From Paenibacillus lutimineralis (lineage in GTDB: Bacteria > Bacillota > Bacilli > Paenibacillales > Paenibacillaceae): a DNA stretch of 64,000 bases. Position 1 is the first letter of the stretch. The number at the start of each line of letters is the position of its first letter. The translations under genes and the position numbers were made by a program. This document shows positions 35,124-44,806 of the stretch, one piece after another. The stretch spans positions 6,377,501 through 6,441,500 of the forward strand of contig NZ_CP034346.1 in assembly GCF_003991425.1 (NCBI RefSeq). Direction: 5' to 3'. The notes under the pieces were generated by a model. It saw only the letters and a list, made by a program, of their open reading frames with translations. It was not told where the DNA came from and made no database searches.

Positions 35124-35160
35124 GGCGAATAAAGGCTTTATTTTATAGCCTTTATTCGCC
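35124..35160. terminator. Strong hairpin between blocks
   Basis: GGCGAATAAAGGC-N11-GCCTTTATTCGCC. Just left of it (about 35085-35112) lies TAACGGAGAACGTTA, which on the minus strand resembles the centre of the att-like family; this is the only candidate for an inverted copy. Between here and 35617 only copy 15 is recognisable. Confidence 0.6.
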
Positions 35161-35234
35161 GGTCTAATATCACTATCGTCTTAATCTGCTGATATAACTA
35201 CAACTCAAGTACAATTTCTTTTCTTATGGTGTGT

Positions 35235-35280
35235 ACCATCACTTGTGGTACGGTTCACCGTAACGGGTTTATCGGCGAAA
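35235..35280 (+). repeat. att-like repeat, copy 15 (type B-like end)
   Basis: ACCATCACTTGTGGTACGGT, then TCACCGTAACGGGTTTATCG and GCGAAA; further on GTGACAGCTCC as at 41.07 kb. Confidence 0.75.
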
Positions 35281-35617
35281 TGCAACACGTGCTTGCCGCG
35301 GTGTGACAGCTCCTAGAAATACTCCCCATCACAGCGATCGAATTACAAAATAATACAATTTGTAACATGACATAATTGATGACAATTCTCACTATGCGGC
35401 TAAGGGAAAATGTTCTATCATTTCTGCAGTAGGAAAGCTAATACGGGTAAAAGCTACATCAGTTTACAATACCCTCCGGGATATAGCGGTTGAACGAATA
35501 TTCTAAAAGCAGTCACATGGATTTTTCACACCTTCAGCATCAAGACCAAGGCTTCAGATTGATCAGAAAATGCTATTTCGTTCAACGGATTAGTATAGAA
35601 AGGATGATAGACGAACG

Positions 35618-38600
35618 ATGATGAAAAACAGAAGTCATCACAGGAGAATTTTGTTTCATTTCATACTAATCATGGTGCTGCTACTGAACGCATTCCCGGT
35701 TGTTGCCGCAAGTGAAGAGAGCGATTTTATTCCATGGCTTCCTAATAAACACTACACTTTTGATCGTCCAGTCGATTCAACGATAGACAACGAAGGAAAT
35801 GTATACATTGTAGATCCAATAAACAATCGAATTGTTAAGGTAGATCGTAATGGAATGTACCTTAATGATTGGGGGGACTACGGCAGTGGAGAAGGCATGT
35901 TTAATTATCCTAGTGGGATCGCAATTGATAACAATGGCAATGTTTACGTAGCGGACCGCGGTAATAATCGGATTCAAAAATTTGATTCGAGTGGAAATTA
36001 TCTCACCGCATGGGGAGCATCTGGAACCGGCAATGGACAGTTCCGCGCTCCGGTTAATTTAGCAATCGACTACAACGGCAATATTTATGTAGCGGATAGG
36101 GATAATTACAGAATTCAAGTATTGGATCCCAATGGGAACTTTCTCACCAAATGGGGAAGTGTGGGCACCGGTAATGGGCAGTTTAATTTGATTTACGGCA
36201 TTGCGGTCGACCAGACCGGTAATGTATATACAACAGAGAGTGAAAACCATCGAGTACAAAAATTCACTTCGGGTGGTACCTATATAACGCAATGGGGAAG
36301 CCTGGGCACCGGTAATGGGCAGTTTAAATATCCCTTTTCAATCGATGCCGACAGTAGCGGCCATGTTTATGTAACGGATGCCCAAAATAATCGGATTCAG
36401 AAGTTTGATTCGAATGGCGTCTATATGGACCAATGGGGAAGCTTTGGCACCGGTAGCGGACAATTGAGTTTCCCCAATAGTGTAACAGTAGATCCCGATG
36501 GCAACATTTATGTAACAGAAGCTTCCAACAACCGATTGCAAACATTTGATCCGAATGGAGAGTCCCTCGCCGTCCTGACCAGCGCCAGCGCTATTGTCTG
36601 GTTTAACGATCCGAGTGGAATTGCATTCGATAGCAGCGGTAGTGTCTATGTAATCGAGAGGGGAAGCCATCAGATCCAAAAGTCCGATTCTAGTGGAGCC
36701 TATCTCGCAAGCTGGGGCGGCAGAGGAAATGCGAATGGTCAGTTTGATCACCCAACCGATGTAGCGATTAACAGCGCAAGCCATGTCTACGTAACGGATA
36801 CCGGCAACCATCGCATTCAAAGGTTTGATCGGGATGGCAGTTTTCTTGGTCAATGGGGTGGACAAGGTTCCGGTGATGGTCAGTTCGTTGACCCTACAGG
36901 CATAGCGGTTAACTTGAATGGAGATGTCTATGTGGTGGATAGCGGCAACCACCGTATTCAAAGGTTCGACGCCGCTGGAAACTATATTAGTCAATGGGGA
37001 ACTCAAGGTGGAGGTAATGGCCAGTTCGAGTCTCCATCCAGAATAGCGATCGATAGTAGCGATCATATCTATGTCACGGATAGCGGCAATCATCGCATTC
37101 AGAAATTTGATCGGGACGGCAGCTTTCTTGGTCAATGGGGAAGCCTTGGCCATGATAACGGTCAATTGGATCATCCTCAAGGCATTGTAATCGACAGCCA
37201 GGGTCAAGTCTACGTAGCTGATAGCAATAATGACCGGGTTCAGAGCTTCAACGTTGACGGAGCTTATGTTGACCAGTGGGGCAGCACAGGTAATGGAGAA
37301 GGTCAGTTTAACAATCCGACAGATATAGCCATTGATCCAAGCGGCAAAGTTTATGCTGTAGATACGGGCAACCAACGGATTCAGTGGAAAGTCGCAAAAG
37401 TGGATACGCCGACTTCTTATCCGTTCAGCGGGGCTAGCATTGCGAATAATAGCGTAGTGACGTTGAGTACAGCTACTGCAGGTGCAACGATTTATTATAC
37501 GACTGACGGTTCTGTGCCAACGCGGAACAGTGCAAGCGGAACGGAAGTTACGATTGCCGGGGGGCCAGGCGAATCGGTGCATGTGCAGGCTTTTGCTGTA
37601 AGGACGGATATGGAAGACAGTCCGCTGTTGAGCGTGACTTACACATTAGCAGCACCAGTGATTACACCTCCGATTGGATTTTATGATAAAAATGTGGATA
37701 GTGCACAAAATCAAAATATAGAGTTTATGCTGAATTCGAACGGTTATCCGTTATCGGATATTCGGAATGACACGGTTTCGCTAATCAGAGGACAGGATTA
37801 CGAGCTTGTAGGCAGCACGGTAATTGTGTTCTCACACTATTTGACGACATTGCCTATCGGGCAGACAGTGCTTACATTCGATTTTGGTTCCTTATCCTCA
37901 CTGTCATTAACCATTCAAATTAGCGATTCAACACCTGTGCCCGGGGCGCCGCAATTACAACCAGCGGTTCCTGGCGATAGGCAAGCGAGTCTGACATGGA
38001 GACCCGTAGCAGGTGCTGCAAACTATCATATCTATCAAAGCTCGACGCCTTCTGTAAGTGGAACCAAGGTTGCGACGGTGGTCGGTTCTGTATATGACTA
38101 TACAGCAACAGAGCTGACAAATGGGACAACCTATTACTTCACGATTCAAGGAGAAAATCATCAAGGAACAAGTCCTTTCTCCAATATCATAAGTGCGACT
38201 CCATTCACGTTGCCAGATGCGCCTACTAATGTCCTGGCGGTGGCCGGTGATAGCCAAGCTACGATTACCTTCAATGCCCCGGCGTTTGACGGAGGCAGTC
38301 CCATTACCGGGTATGAGGTGATCGCCAATCCTGGCGGATTGACCGCTGCTGCAACGGCAAGCCCCTTCACATTCCGGGGCTTAACCAACGGGATCTCTTA
38401 CACATTCACTGTGAAAGCGATCAATGCTGGAGGCAGCGGCACAGAATCGGCACCTTCGAATGCGGTAATGCCGAGGTCTATGTCAACGCCGACGCCAACA
38501 CCGACACCAACGCCTATGCCGTCGCCGATGCCAACTCCAACTCCAACTCCAACGCCGACGCCGACGCCGACGCCGATGCCGGAGACATCCAAGCCGGGAA

Positions 38601-39241
38601 TTTTCAAATCAGATATAATCGATCTGGAGAAGTTGAATTACGAGATTAAAGAGAAGCTTCAATCGACAGCCTCTGTTCAGTCGTTTACGGATATTTCGAA
38701 CAACTGGGCAATTACTTCAATCAATAAGCTAGTCAAGCTTGATGCGATACAAGGGTACCCCGATAGAAGCTTTAAACCGAATCAAGTAATTACAAGAGCG
38801 GAGTTTGTATCCATGCTGGCAAGATTGCTGGTCATTGACGTTAAGCATGCTGGCGAGACCAAGTTCCCTGATGTACAGCAGCACTGGGCCAAGGATGCGA
38901 TAGAAGCGTTAGCGTATTATGGAATTGTGACAGGCGATGGAGACGGCCGCTTCAAACCGGATGAGGCAATTACAAGGGAAGACATGGTTGTCATGATTGT
39001 CAGGTTGTTGAACGAAGGAGCTCTTCCACAATCAGGCAGCGTGAATTTTATCGATTTGATGAGTGCGGGGAACTATGCGACGGAATCAATTGAAGCCGCA
39101 CAGAGGGCAAGAATTGTGACCGGCTATGCGGACCAAACCTTTAAGCCTAAAGGTCTGACGACCCGCGCAGAGACGGCGACGATTCTGATCCGGTTACTGG
39201 CGCTGGATGCCACTTTGAAGGAATTGCTGGAGCATGAATAG
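35618..39241 (+). CDS. Large secreted NHL-repeat / CBM_X2 / Fn3 / SLH surface protein
   Basis: 1,207 residues. Signal peptide 1-31 (V-V-A-A end). About 11 NHL repeats of about 46 residues (D-x-x-G-N-V-Y-V-A-D-x-x-N-N-R-I-Q-K-F) fill roughly 40-590 and should form one or two beta-propellers. Then a chitobiase-like C-terminal-type segment (T-I-Y-Y-T-T-D-G-S-V-P-T), a CBM_X2-like module near 690-770, two Fn3 modules, a Thr-Pro-rich linker near 965-995, and three SLH repeats (1030-1200) that anchor it to secondary cell wall polymer. Such propellers bind glycans or proteins outside the cell. Single-gene block between copies 15 and 16. Confidence 0.9.
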   Translation: MMKNRSHHRRILFHFILIMVLLLNAFPVVAASEESDFIPWLPNKHYTFDRPVDSTIDNEGNVYIVDPINNRIVKVDRNGMYLNDWGDYGSGEGMFNYPSGIAIDNNGNVYVADRGNNRIQKFDSSGNYLTAWGASGTGNGQFRAPVNLAIDYNGNIYVADRDNYRIQVLDPNGNFLTKWGSVGTGNGQFNLIYGIAVDQTGNVYTTESENHRVQKFTSGGTYITQWGSLGTGNGQFKYPFSIDADSSGHVYVTDAQNNRIQKFDSNGVYMDQWGSFGTGSGQLSFPNSVTVDPDGNIYVTEASNNRLQTFDPNGESLAVLTSASAIVWFNDPSGIAFDSSGSVYVIERGSHQIQKSDSSGAYLASWGGRGNANGQFDHPTDVAINSASHVYVTDTGNHRIQRFDRDGSFLGQWGGQGSGDGQFVDPTGIAVNLNGDVYVVDSGNHRIQRFDAAGNYISQWGTQGGGNGQFESPSRIAIDSSDHIYVTDSGNHRIQKFDRDGSFLGQWGSLGHDNGQLDHPQGIVIDSQGQVYVADSNNDRVQSFNVDGAYVDQWGSTGNGEGQFNNPTDIAIDPSGKVYAVDTGNQRIQWKVAKVDTPTSYPFSGASIANNSVVTLSTATAGATIYYTTDGSVPTRNSASGTEVTIAGGPGESVHVQAFAVRTDMEDSPLLSVTYTLAAPVITPPIGFYDKNVDSAQNQNIEFMLNSNGYPLSDIRNDTVSLIRGQDYELVGSTVIVFSHYLTTLPIGQTVLTFDFGSLSSLSLTIQISDSTPVPGAPQLQPAVPGDRQASLTWRPVAGAANYHIYQSSTPSVSGTKVATVVGSVYDYTATELTNGTTYYFTIQGENHQGTSPFSNIISATPFTLPDAPTNVLAVAGDSQATITFNAPAFDGGSPITGYEVIANPGGLTAAATASPFTFRGLTNGISYTFTVKAINAGGSGTESAPSNAVMPRSMSTPTPTPTPTPMPSPMPTPTPTPTPTPTPTPMPETSKPGIFKSDIIDLEKLNYEIKEKLQSTASVQSFTDISNNWAITSINKLVKLDAIQGYPDRSFKPNQVITRAEFVSMLARLLVIDVKHAGETKFPDVQQHWAKDAIEALAYYGIVTGDGDGRFKPDEAITREDMVVMIVRLLNEGALPQSGSVNFIDLMSAGNYATESIEAAQRARIVTGYADQTFKPKGLTTRAETATILIRLLALDATLKELLEHE

Positions 39242-39309
39242 ACAGAAGTCGCAACGGAAGAGATAGTTGCACGCGTTTGCGGAAAAAATGACGTGCCAGT
39301 AATCCTACC

Positions 39310-39522
39310 CTCGTCAAGTAGACAGTAAAAAAGAAGATTCATTTATGAGGCGATCGCATTTCGGTACTCTACCGGGGAGCGTTCGCCTAGTTTTTTCTGG
39401 AAATGTTTATGGTTGTGAAAATCTCTATACAAGGCGTTCGCAAAATCTACTGCTGGCTTACGCCCTGCATTCGAACGTTTCTTACCGATGACGGAACGAA
39501 TCCCAAATTCTCTCATTTGTCA
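39310..39522 (-). mobile_element. IS3-family (IS150-type) transposase relic
   Basis: The minus frame E-F-G-I-R-S-V-I-G-K-K-R-S, then N-A-L-Y-R-D-F-H-N-H-K-H-F-Q-K-K-L and S-P-V-E-Y-R-N-A-I-A-S-stop fits two separated parts of an IS150-type OrfB joined by an internal deletion. The catalytic DDE core is gone. At 39312-39322 the sequence TCGTCAAGTAGAC resembles the end of IS150-group elements (GTCTACTTGACGA on the other strand). Dead element. Confidence 0.65.
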
Positions 39523-39538
39523 TCTTACCTTTTACGAA

Positions 39539-39612
39539 ATTTGGCCCTACTTGTGATACGGAGAACCGTATCACAAGTAGGGCCAAATCAAAGGGCACTC
39601 GATCGGGTGCCC
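39539..39612 (+). repeat. att-like repeat, copy 16 (perfect palindrome) with hairpin
   Basis: 50-base palindrome with 23-base arms (left arm begins ATTTGGCCCTACTTGTGATA) around AGAA at the centre; in other copies the centre is TTC(A/T)C, so here the centre alone is flipped. The hairpin GGGCACtcgatcGGGTGCCC follows at 39592-39612. The C-to-G change in GGCCC is matched in the right arm. Confidence 0.9.
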
Positions 39613-39652
39613 TGCTTTATGTATGCTACGGCTCCGCTCAAGAAAATAAATA

Positions 39653-40489
39653 CTACACCTGTCCGAGATTTTTTATAATTTCACGATAACGCATCGTCGC
39701 CAGAGAACTAGGCAGGCCTTTTTTGCAGAAAGAAAGCTTGGCCAGCTTGGGAACAACACGTTCAACGACAATCTGTCCATCTACCAGTTTGGATTCCAAT
39801 GCTTCTAAGGCCTCCAAGAAACGTCTGTCCTTCTTGGCACGGTCATAAAAGGATAACACATAGACATACACAAAAAGATTGTAGTTTCGAAATGGATATT
39901 CCACCTGCATAAACAATGTTCCCATCCCATAGTGACATGGACCAATCGGTTTTCGAATGTCCCAGTGCTCGAGCAAGAAATCTACAGCACTATCAAGGGC
40001 AGGTTCATTATTGAAATCGTTACTAAAGCGAAATGCGTTCAAAATAGTGAGAGTTGGGAACGGATTGGAATACTCTGTCTCTGGACCACGACCAAAGCTA
40101 AATTTATTGCATCGCCAGCCACCGTCAGGATATTGGGTATCCAAAAGGTGTTGGAAGGTTTTTTTCATTCTGGTATCCGACACATATCCCAAGTGGCAAA
40201 GCACCTCAGCCACATGTGCAGTATGGCAGGGGTAAATTCCACCTTGCGGATATACCTTGAAACGTCCGTCATCCTGCCAAGTGCTAAAGATCAGCTCTGC
40301 CGTTTCCTGAAGTATCGATTCCGTTGGCTTCATACCTAATTCTAATAGATACAATGCGCAGTCCAAAGTAGTAAAAGGCGAGCCCTTCATGAGGCGTTTA
40401 TCGGGTGTAGTCCAGTAGTCTGAGCCATTATCATATCGGTGTGACAATATTACTTTAACATCTGAAGCATATTGCTTTTCTATAGCCAT
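39653..40489 (-). CDS. Prenyltransferase/squalene-oxidase-repeat-like (alpha/alpha toroid) protein
   Basis: 278 residues, soluble. Repeated helical motifs with D-T-Q-Y-P-D-G-G-W-R-C near 120, W-T-T-P-D-K near 26 and W-Q-D-D-G-R-F near 71 resemble the QW/toroid repeats of terpene cyclases, prenyltransferases and bacterial lyases. No D-D-x-x-D or D-x-D-D motif is evident, so terpene cyclase activity is not supported. Found as an orphan in Bacillales; function unknown. The ATG lies near 40489 with GGGAGCG upstream. Confidence 0.6.
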   Translation of the reverse strand: MAIEKQYASDVKVILSHRYDNGSDYWTTPDKRLMKGSPFTTLDCALYLLELGMKPTESILQETAELIFSTWQDDGRFKVYPQGGIYPCHTAHVAEVLCHLGYVSDTRMKKTFQHLLDTQYPDGGWRCNKFSFGRGPETEYSNPFPTLTILNAFRFSNDFNNEPALDSAVDFLLEHWDIRKPIGPCHYGMGTLFMQVEYPFRNYNLFVYVYVLSFYDRAKKDRRFLEALEALESKLVDGQIVVERVVPKLAKLSFCKKGLPSSLATMRYREIIKNLGQV

Positions 40490-40643
40490 CGTCTCGCTCC
40501 CTTATAAAGTTCATAAGCCCCAATTCAAATGCCATATCGGCCGAATTGTTTTCACTACTTTCGAAGTCGTTTTCACCTCAGTCTTACATTTCTTGTAATC
40601 ATGATCAATGAATTTTGTTATATCAGCACAATAAGGAGTACCT

Positions 40644-40736
40644 ATGCCTATAATCTATTCAAATAGCAACGAAGAATGGGAGTGCAAGAATAGCTCAATG
40701 CACTGCCATTTTTTATGTTTCACTGATTTTGCATAA
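40644..40736 (+). CDS. Possible 30-residue Cys/His-rich peptide
   Basis: AAGGAG lies 5-6 bases before an ATG that opens a 30-codon frame containing C-K-N-S-S-M-H-C-H-F-L-C-F (three Cys, two His, spacing like a small metal-binding site). No homologue comes to mind. A terminator follows at 40921. Could be a truncated gene. The remaining part of 40490-41000 shows nothing else. Confidence 0.3.
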   Translation: MPIIYSNSNEEWECKNSSMHCHFLCFTDFA

Positions 40737-40920
40737 GATCGAGCCCGACTTGATTTTTCTTCAAAATATGGTTACAGCTACTGATAGCTTTTTAATCAAA
40801 GATCAAAAGAGACTTTGAGGCGAAAACGTTTTTTTACACTACAAGGTATCCATTCCTCAGACAAAGGAGAAATCTCCTGTTGTAAAATGAGAGCAATAAA
40901 CAGTACCGATATTCTTATTA

Positions 40921-40948
40921 GATGCCACTAATAGGGCATCTTTTTTTT
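40921..40948 (+). terminator. Intrinsic terminator
   Basis: GATGCC-actaatag-GGCATC followed by eight T. Points rightward although no established rightward gene ends here, only the small frame at 40644. Confidence 0.8.
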
Positions 40949-41000
40949 GCCTAATGCATCATATATTGAAGGATCTTCTTCTACATCTCTCTACTCAAAA

Positions 41001-41082
41001 TTTCGCCCTACTTATGATACGGTTCAGCTTAACGGGTCTATCCGCGAAAAATACTAAAGGAGCTGTCGTGACAGCTCCTCTA
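41001..41082 (+). repeat. att-like repeat, copy 17 (type B end)
   Basis: TTTCGCCCTACTTATGATAC, then GGTTCAGCTTAACGGGTCTA, TCCGCGAAAAATACTAAAGG and the hairpin AGGAGCTGTCgtGACAGCTCCT. Confidence 0.88.
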
Positions 41083-41194
41083 GTTGCTTTAATATAGACC
41101 GTAAACGCTGTACCGGGCATCATAGGCTATTTTGATCATTCCGCCAGATCTCCAGTTTAACTGTAGTCGAAATCCTTGCTTCCTTATTCTTGTT

Positions 41195-44100
41195 CTACAA
41201 CATCCCGCTATTCAACCTGTTATGTACATGAAAAGTTACCTTTGTCCCTGTACCTAACGTACTTGTGATATGAAGTCCTGTTCCGAAGTGCCGTTTTAAT
41301 CGCTGATCCGTATTAATCAATCCGACGCCAGAACGACTATCTGCTTTTCTTTCTAATATTCGTTGCAATTGAGCCTCGTCTATTCCGTCCCCATCGTCTT
41401 CAACGGTTATCTCTGCATGCGTCTCATAGACAAGAATCCGAATTAGAATCGTTCCTCCACGATTGCGCTTCATTATGCCATGTCTTATCGCATTTTCAAC
41501 GAGAGGCTGGATCGAAAGAAATGGAACTTCCAGCTCTCCGTATTCATCAATCTCCCAAGCAACCTCCAGCCTTTCTTCAAATCGAACCTTCTCAATATAT
41601 AAATAAGAGCGTACTAAACTTAGCTCCTCTTCAATTGGAACAAGTCCATCCATATTTTGAAACGTAAATTTATTCCTCAAAAAATTGCTAAACTCATCGA
41701 GCAAATCACGCATCTTGTCTAGATTAATCTCACTTAAAGCTGCTACAGCATTCAACGCATTAAATATAAAATGAGGCTGGATTTGCGCTTGCAGCCATGC
41801 AGCTTCTAATCGCAGTTGTTCCCGAACGGATTGTTTAATCGTAGTTAACGCCTCGATCCGCGATCTTATTTCTATTGCTTCCACTGGCTTCGTCACATAA
41901 TCGTTTGCCCCCGCTATAAAACCGCTCTGAATATCTTTCGGTTGGCTTCTTGCGGTAAGGAGCAATACAGGGAGCTCCGTAAGTGTAAACCGCTCACGAA
42001 TCATCCGCGTCAACTCATAACCGGACATCTGCGGCATCATAATGTCGGAGATGACCAAATCCCAGTCCTTAGTATCTAGTAAAGCCAACGCTTCTTTACC
42101 ACTGGTTGCCATCGTTAACTCGTATTCGTCTGGTGGCAGTATGGCTTCAAGCACTTGAAGATTGACTGGATCATCATCAACAATTAAGACGAGCGGACGA
42201 TTTCGATTCATTTGGAATGAAGTTGTTGGTGTTGCCCCTTTCGCAGCTAGCGAAAGTTCCATTTGGTCCAAATCGACTGTGGAGGCTATTTCTTGTATCG
42301 CCATAGATTGTAATACGAACGGTTTCAATCGGTTCGAATCTTCTCTTTCTTCCTCCACTTCCTCATCCGCCAGATTCAACGAAAATGTAAATTTCGAGCC
42401 TTCCCCTAAAACAGAGGATACATCTAGCGTACCTCCATGAAGCTCAATCAGCTGCTTGCTTATGCTTAAACCTAACCCAAAGCCGCCTTCAATCATGGTC
42501 ACACTCGTACTGCCTTGCTCATACGGACGGAATAAGCGCTTAAGCATGTGCTCATCCATTCCGATCCCCGTATCAGCAATCACAATATACGCTCTTCCGT
42601 CTTTGGCAAAAGCTTGAATCGAAATTGTCCCTTCATTCGTATATTTCACAGCATTATGAAGTAGATTGAACACGATTTGGATCACTCGATTCTCATCCGC
42701 AATTACTGGGGGAAAATCTTCCGAAATCTGATTTTCAATTTGGACAGACTTTACTTCTGAATTAAATTGCAGCATATCCATTACTCCGGTCACGATCGGC
42801 TGAATAAATATGACTTTTTTCTGTAGACGCGGATTGCCTTCCTGTAAGCTCATTACATCAATTAAGTCGTTTAATATCCATGTCAGCCGACGTCCTACAG
42901 ATAAGACCGTTTCAAGCTCCTTGATGCTCCGTTCCTGCAATAAATGCTGCTCCCTTTGTAAAACAGATTGTGACATGTTAAGAATGCTATGCAGCGGATT
43001 TTTAAATTCATGCGAAGTGTTTGCCAGAAATTGATCCTTATGATCATTCATTCTTTGCAAGGTTGCAGCAAGCTCTTTGGTGTTCGCATGCATGATAAAG
43101 TAACCCTTAAACCATTCAGAGGCTAAACAACCCATCGCAATAATCATATCGAACGGATAGTAGACAAGACTCAAACCGCTATCCAACAAGATTAACGACC
43201 AAAGAGAATGGTTCATCAACGCAAAAAAGGAGAAAAGCAGTAAAAGATTGCTCTTTAAACCTTTGATTACTTTTTTAAACATTGTAATCAGCGTAATAAC
43301 TCCAGCAGTACCAAGTAATAGATAATAAACCGGAAAGAGCATAATCACTTGAGTTGGATCTAAAAACAAAGTGATGCCAGCAGTCCCTAGATTCATTACT
43401 TTATAGACAGGGTACATCCTACGCCAATATGGAAGCTCGCGATGATTCGTACACTGGAGCAAAGCATAGGCTGCAATAACGAAAGCAATATTAGCCACCC
43501 TGAAATCCCAATTAATCCCAATGTAAAATAATTGATGGAACAACTTCTCATCCGTACTAAAGACACTCATGATCGTTACACATAATGCAAGCAAACTGAA
43601 ATAAAGCAGCTTCTTTTCCTTATTTCCTAGCAAATACAAAATAAGCGCATAGACAGCATGCATAATAAATATAATCGCTGCCAAAAACTGCATAAAAGTG
43701 GAAGCTTTCATCTCTTTGGCAATGGCTTCTTCTGAACCAAATTTAACGGATCGGACAATGCCCCCGCTTCGACTATCCACATAATTTGCCGCCTGAATGA
43801 CGAGTTCGATTACACCGTTGTCATCTGCTGTAAAGGTTGTAGAATAAGGTAGGTCCTTCGGAATATATTCATCCTTTGTTGTCGCTACCTGTCCGGATTT
43901 AGTAAGCAATCGACCGTTTACATATAATTCTGATGCAGTGCGTACGCTGGGTACACGAATACTATAATTAAGGTGCTTTGCCGGGTCTACAAAAAGACGC
44001 AAACGATAAGAGCCATACCCGTATGGAGATGGCTTGTCAGCATGCAAAGCTTCACTCCATCCTCCCGGTACCTGAATATGCCTTGGCGCATTATCGCCTA

Positions 44101-44356
44101 ACAATTGTTGCCGACTACCATCTATCAACCATTGCGAGGGATAAAACTCCCATTCGCCATCAAGTAAGAGAATGCTGCCATCTTCTGCATTCCAATTACG
44201 CAAATCGGATTGCCCATTATAAATTGACGCCTGTTTGGGAACATGAAACGTTTCCATCCATAAAATACGCAAACCGGTTAAAACAACTAATATGAACACT
44301 AGCAATAATATAATATAGCTCTTTTTCATTTGATATTTGGATGAGTGAGTTTCCAA
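41195..44356 (-). CDS. Hybrid sensor with two kinase modules (7TM-DISM, HisKA, HATPase, REC, LytS-type kinase)
   Basis: 1,053 residues, TTG start with GGGGAG at 9 bases. TM near 13-32; extracellular jelly-roll sensor 40-210; seven TM helices about 215-415 (7TMR-DISM); HisKA with T-S-H-E-F-K-N-P near 450; HATPase with G-F-G-L-G-L-S-I-S; receiver 735-850 (S-D-I-M-M-P); then a LytS/YehU-type kinase (Q-I-Q-P-H-F-I-F-N-A-L-N) and second HATPase (N-A-I-R-H-G-I; V-G-L-I-N-T) to the C-terminus. The receiver sits between two complete kinases, suggesting an internal phosphorelay that controls the second kinase. No cognate response regulator lies nearby. Confidence 0.85.
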   Translation of the reverse strand: METHSSKYQMKKSYIILLLVFILVVLTGLRILWMETFHVPKQASIYNGQSDLRNWNAEDGSILLLDGEWEFYPSQWLIDGSRQQLLGDNAPRHIQVPGGWSEALHADKPSPYGYGSYRLRLFVDPAKHLNYSIRVPSVRTASELYVNGRLLTKSGQVATTKDEYIPKDLPYSTTFTADDNGVIELVIQAANYVDSRSGGIVRSVKFGSEEAIAKEMKASTFMQFLAAIIFIMHAVYALILYLLGNKEKKLLYFSLLALCVTIMSVFSTDEKLFHQLFYIGINWDFRVANIAFVIAAYALLQCTNHRELPYWRRMYPVYKVMNLGTAGITLFLDPTQVIMLFPVYYLLLGTAGVITLITMFKKVIKGLKSNLLLLFSFFALMNHSLWSLILLDSGLSLVYYPFDMIIAMGCLASEWFKGYFIMHANTKELAATLQRMNDHKDQFLANTSHEFKNPLHSILNMSQSVLQREQHLLQERSIKELETVLSVGRRLTWILNDLIDVMSLQEGNPRLQKKVIFIQPIVTGVMDMLQFNSEVKSVQIENQISEDFPPVIADENRVIQIVFNLLHNAVKYTNEGTISIQAFAKDGRAYIVIADTGIGMDEHMLKRLFRPYEQGSTSVTMIEGGFGLGLSISKQLIELHGGTLDVSSVLGEGSKFTFSLNLADEEVEEEREDSNRLKPFVLQSMAIQEIASTVDLDQMELSLAAKGATPTTSFQMNRNRPLVLIVDDDPVNLQVLEAILPPDEYELTMATSGKEALALLDTKDWDLVISDIMMPQMSGYELTRMIRERFTLTELPVLLLTARSQPKDIQSGFIAGANDYVTKPVEAIEIRSRIEALTTIKQSVREQLRLEAAWLQAQIQPHFIFNALNAVAALSEINLDKMRDLLDEFSNFLRNKFTFQNMDGLVPIEEELSLVRSYLYIEKVRFEERLEVAWEIDEYGELEVPFLSIQPLVENAIRHGIMKRNRGGTILIRILVYETHAEITVEDDGDGIDEAQLQRILERKADSRSGVGLINTDQRLKRHFGTGLHITSTLGTGTKVTFHVHNRLNSGML

Positions 44357-44758
44357 GAAGTATTTCTCCCCTAGTCATTTTCTTCTAAGACATTTAAATA
44401 AGCACTCTCCATAATTTACCACAGTTAATATGGCAGAGAAACGGACGATAGAGATATCTTTATGTCTATTATATAGAAATACCTACTTGGAATTTCGCGA
44501 GTTTGTTGTTCAAAGGTAATTTCTAGGTGCCGTCAAGCCGAGGGCCTCGAGCACGCAAGCGAGCCTCCCGAAAACCGTACTGCACACTCCCTTTTACTAC
44601 TAATGAAGTTCCTTATCGAGTATATGTTGTGACTTCCTTGGTACAAAACCCCTCCGAGCATAGATATGAAGAGCGACAGCCTTGCAATCTCTCCTGCATC
44701 CCTCACTACTGCTGTTATGATAAGAATAACCACACACCTTGGGGGATTAAGCCAATTA
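44357..44758. other. Gap without a recognised gene
   Basis: AT-rich promoter region of the hybrid kinase to about 44500. Between 44520 and 44750 a minus frame (44533-44733) can be read, but it has no ribosome binding site and no family resemblance. Confidence 0.4.
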
Positions 44759-44806
44759 ATTCGCCCTATTTATGATATGGTTCACCATATCATCTATAAA
44801 GCGAAC
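44759..44806 (+). repeat. att-like repeat, copy 18 (type A end, inner arms covary)
   Basis: ATTCGCCCTATTTATGATAT, then GGTTCACCATATCATCTATA and AAGCGAA. The usual ATACGG/CCGTAT inner pair is changed to ATATGG/CCATAT on both sides. Confidence 0.88.

Noticed and set aside
36338..37582. A 414-codon minus-strand frame opposite the NHL-repeat gene.
   Set aside because: It mirrors the repeat structure of the + strand gene, has no ribosome binding site, and its residues follow from the reverse of a periodic sequence.
38398..38607. Minus frame rich in Gly-Val.
   Set aside because: It is the reverse reading of the Thr-Pro linker of the SLH protein.
44527..44775. Two opposite frames between the hybrid kinase and copy 18.
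   Set aside because: No ribosome binding site, no recognisable family, and low-complexity composition. Considered briefly as a group II intron end, but no domain V-like hairpin was evident.
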